Part shown: positions 59,301-60,000 of the stretch, piece by piece
Layout: each line of letters begins with the position of its first letter
How positions within the stretch are numbered: the first letter of the stretch is position 1
DNA from: Membranipora membranacea
Lineage: Eukaryota > Bryozoa > Gymnolaemata > Cheilostomatida > Membraniporidae
Length of the DNA stretch: 60,000 bases
Assembly: GCA_914767715.1 (NCBI GenBank)
Contig: OU612070.1
Location: 16,139,501-16,199,500, forward strand
Direction of reading: 5' to 3'
Position numbers and translations under genes: made by a program
The notes under the pieces: generated by a model
What the model saw: the letters and a program-made list of their open reading frames with translations, nothing else
Database searches by the model: none
Told to the model about the DNA's origin: nothing

Positions 59301-60000
59301 TACTAAGAATACTCCAGGGCAGTGATTAATTCCCTTTAAAATGAAGGATCTTGTGATACAAAATACAACATTACTGTCATGTTTGTTATTGTAGTGTTGT
59401 CATGGTTACACTCAAATTTCGACAGACATCTCATGTACCAGCGATGGACTCCGGAGATACTAGAATTTATCCCCATTGTGAGTTTATCACCACATACTAG
59501 TTTTTTGGCTACAGATGATAAGGGATTTTCTTTCCATGCTGTTAAATACTTCTTACACATGCACTTAAACCTGATAACATATCTTGAGAAGAAAGTGGGT
59601 TAGGCAAAAAGGGTTACCTTACTTCCTTGAAATATATCGATAAGGAAAGGTTTGATGTCACTAAGATGAACCATTCGACAACCGTCCACCAAATGTTAAA
59701 CCAGTATCAGGTAATAAAAACAGCTATTCTTGCTTATGAAATTGAGCGTGTAGCTTATAGCGGCATCTGACAAATAGTTCACAGGAAACAATTTTAGGAC
59801 CTGATATGTTTGTTTGCTATGATATTCATCTTGCTAAAAATATTGTTATAATTTAAAATACTTTTGCTACATTTTTAGATTTGTCCACACACAGCCAACT
59901 ACAGCGACCCTGAGATGAAGCAGCTTTGTCAGACGGTAGCTAAGTATATGAGTAAGGCTCTACTCAGGAAACCTCTCTTACCACATTTCATGCAACAAAT
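38838..60000 (+). CDS. PSME4: Proteasome activator complex subunit 4 (PA200/Blm10), 3' end outside window
   Basis: PA200 is a large HEAT-like-repeat solenoid that caps the 20S proteasome without ATP. In mammals and yeast it acts in the nucleus on acetylated histones and other proteins. Exons: 38838-39055, 39563-39703, 40135-40251, 40851-40895, 41847-41996, 42998-43064, 43541-43615, 44110-44384, 45060-45260, 45619-45805, 46919-47073, 47409-47559, 48384-48552, 49071-49138, 49735-49950, 50512-50750, 51088-51212, 51524-51678, 52035-52196, 52562-52693, 53233-53445, 53935-54095, 54636-54765, 55148-55341, 55669-55846, 56306-56470, 56999-57103, 57516-57754, 58671-59032, 59395-59477, 59879-60000. Phases agree throughout, giving about 1,666 residues; the family is about 1,840, so the C-terminus is missing. 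Diagnostic segments include [70 protein letters not shown] and QQQWRVPEL. Confidence 0.96.
42837..42890. mobile_element. Short inverted-repeat element, single arm
   Basis: Contains TAGATCAATATCGATTCATTTGCCTACATCCGGAGTTGCTCC, the left arm of the element seen at 50054-50160, with no matching right arm within 150 bp. PSME4 intron. Confidence 0.6.
44470..44553. mobile_element. Short inverted-repeat element, intact copy
   Basis: The left arm CATTTACCTGCATTCGGCGCTC and right arm GAGCAACAGCAATCCAGGCAAAC-(T)CGATCAAACTTGATCT are inverted and match the arms at 50054-50160. Immediately downstream of PSME4 exon 8. Confidence 0.7.
45060..54765 (+). CDS. PSME4: PSME4 central exons 9-23
   Basis: Fifteen exons of 68-239 nt, all with matching phases, encode the central HEAT-like solenoid. 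Clear family segments are [87 protein letters not shown] and [13 protein letters not shown]. Introns here carry foldback elements near 50054 and 54115, a 437-bp palindrome (47869-48305) and a LINE fragment (46127-46700). Confidence 0.94.
46127..46700 (-). mobile_element. LINE (CR1/Rex1-like) reverse transcriptase C-terminus and 3' tail
   Basis: The minus-strand frame 46692-46444 reads [20 protein letters not shown], then [20 protein letters not shown] and [10 protein letters not shown]. This is the thumb/C-terminal region of a non-LTR reverse transcriptase. The continuation to about 46270 encodes [14 protein letters not shown]. The 3' terminus is a (GATT)n run at 46127-46140. It is 5'-truncated and frameshifted, in a PSME4 intron. 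Confidence 0.8.
47869..48305. mobile_element. 437-bp nested palindromic element
   Basis: Outer arms of about 95 bp (47869-47965 and 48212-48305) pair almost fully. ACTTAAACCACTGCTGCCAC faces GTGGCAGCAGTAGTTTAAGT, and AATTAATTGAGACTTA faces its complement. An inner arm pair also exists (CAAATAATTTGCACAAACTGATC near 47970-47995 with GATCAGTTTGTGCTAATTATTTG near 48112-48135). No coding capacity; a MITE-like element in the intron before PSME4 exon 13. Confidence 0.85.
50054..50160. mobile_element. Short inverted-repeat element, best copy
   Basis: The left arm AGATCTAGTTTGCCTGCATT + TGGAGTTGCTC pairs with the right arm GAGCAACTCCGAATACAGGC + AAATGGATCAAGCTTGATCT. The element is about 107 bp with a GC-richer centre, and arms of about 33 bp. 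Confidence 0.8.
50404..50505 (+). repeat. Tandem repeat, about 30-bp unit, four copies
   Basis: Units of the form CAGCAAAAGTTAAATTTTTA + TGATTT repeat four times with decay, ending right at the polypyrimidine tract of PSME4 exon 16. Confidence 0.7.
52872..53105 (+). repeat. Pair of short direct repeats in a PSME4 intron
   Basis: TTACTTTATGGAAGTAAACA + CCATTTAAAGTCTAT (about 52874-52908) recurs as TTACTTTACGGAGGTAAACA + CCATATAAAGTCTAT (about 53067-53101). Origin unknown. Confidence 0.6.
54115..54212. mobile_element. Short inverted-repeat element, diverged copy
   Basis: The left arm TTTGATCTAATCCGCCTGCA + GTTGGAGTTGCTCC pairs with the right arm GGAGCAACTTGAAACAGCCA + AGCTGGATCAGACTTGATC. It begins about 20 bp after PSME4 exon 22. 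Confidence 0.75.
55148..60000 (+). CDS. PSME4: PSME4 C-terminal exons 24-31 (last one cut)
   Basis: These exons encode [43 protein letters not shown], a region matching the HWG/WGT turn, [13 protein letters not shown], and the following solenoid. Exon 29 (58671-59032) carries a loop longer than in vertebrate PA200, with Ser/Thr/Pro repeats ([15 protein letters not shown]) and an acidic/Asn-rich stretch. The final exon begins at 59879 and runs off the window. Bases 59605-59710 hold an open frame but are skipped because 59477 and 59879 join directly in phase 0 with family continuity. Confidence 0.92.
58283..58549 (-). mobile_element. Possible LINE C-terminal fragment
   Basis: The minus-strand frame begins [15 protein letters not shown] (with upstream codons) and continues for about 85 residues with no intron. 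The H-x-L-x-x-C start resembles the zinc-binding segment after LINE reverse transcriptases. Weak evidence only. It lies in the intron before PSME4 exon 29. Confidence 0.3.

Noticed and set aside
59605-59710. Open frame with a possible donor between PSME4 exons 30 and 31
   Set aside because: Exons ending at 59477 and starting at 59879 join in phase 0 with family continuity. The intervening frame has no matching counterpart in PA200 and no good acceptor.
1-60000. CRISPR array, prokaryotic operon or phage features
   Set aside because: The window is clearly spliced metazoan DNA. The regular repeats seen are palindromes, microsatellites or transposon-like, not spacer-repeat arrays.

Overview
This is a 60 kb, AT-rich piece of an animal nuclear genome. 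Coding sequence is broken into many short exons with GT-AG introns, and the domains are typically metazoan (receptor tyrosine phosphatase, FN3, fucolectin-type lectin, EGF-like, NHL, PA200). The species cannot be read from the sequence alone. The divergence of the PA200 protein from the vertebrate form, the GC-poor introns and the density of small foldback repeats suggest a non-vertebrate, possibly early-branching animal such as a sponge, but a lophotrochozoan is not excluded. All exon models below were built by hand from splice sites, reading phase and family motifs; single-base errors in edges are possible.

Layout. (1) About 119-18012, minus strand: a receptor-type protein tyrosine phosphatase with 37 recognisable exons. 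It has a signal peptide, two fucolectin-like (F5/8C-type) lectin domains, a third more divergent domain probably of the same fold, five FN3 domains, a furin-type site, a transmembrane helix, an intact D1 phosphatase domain and a degenerate D2. Its 3' end lies beyond the left edge. (2) 18013-22695: intergenic and head-to-head with the next gene. It holds a tRNA-derived SINE, a dispersed repeat and a non-autonomous DNA transposon. (3) 22696-29948, plus strand: a nine-exon type I membrane protein with signal peptide, NHL-like repeats, Cys-rich/EGF-like modules, a long Thr/Ser-rich mucin-like stalk, a transmembrane helix and a short tail. (4) 29949-38837: gene-poor and repeat-rich, with a foldback element, a SINE head, LINE debris, a degraded C2H2 zinc-finger frame, and two small unexplained coding-like pieces. 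(5) 38838-60000, plus strand: PSME4, encoding proteasome activator PA200/Blm10. Thirty exons are complete and a 31st is cut by the window edge, giving about 1,666 residues. Its introns carry several copies of one short inverted-repeat element, a 437-bp nested palindrome and LINE fragments.

How the genes relate. The first two genes are divergently arranged cell-surface proteins, one a lectin-bearing phosphatase receptor and the other a mucin-stalked NHL protein. A shared role in surface recognition is possible, but this is only inference from position. PSME4 is a nuclear/cytosolic housekeeping proteasome cap with no evident link to them. The most unusual items are the lectin-phosphatase architecture built from symmetric phase-1 exon pairs, three regularly spaced 28-bp palindromes in one of its introns, a 91-bp ungapped duplication inside the mucin gene, and a TTAA-flanked foldback element whose TTAA supplies an in-frame stop if the last intron of the mucin gene is retained.
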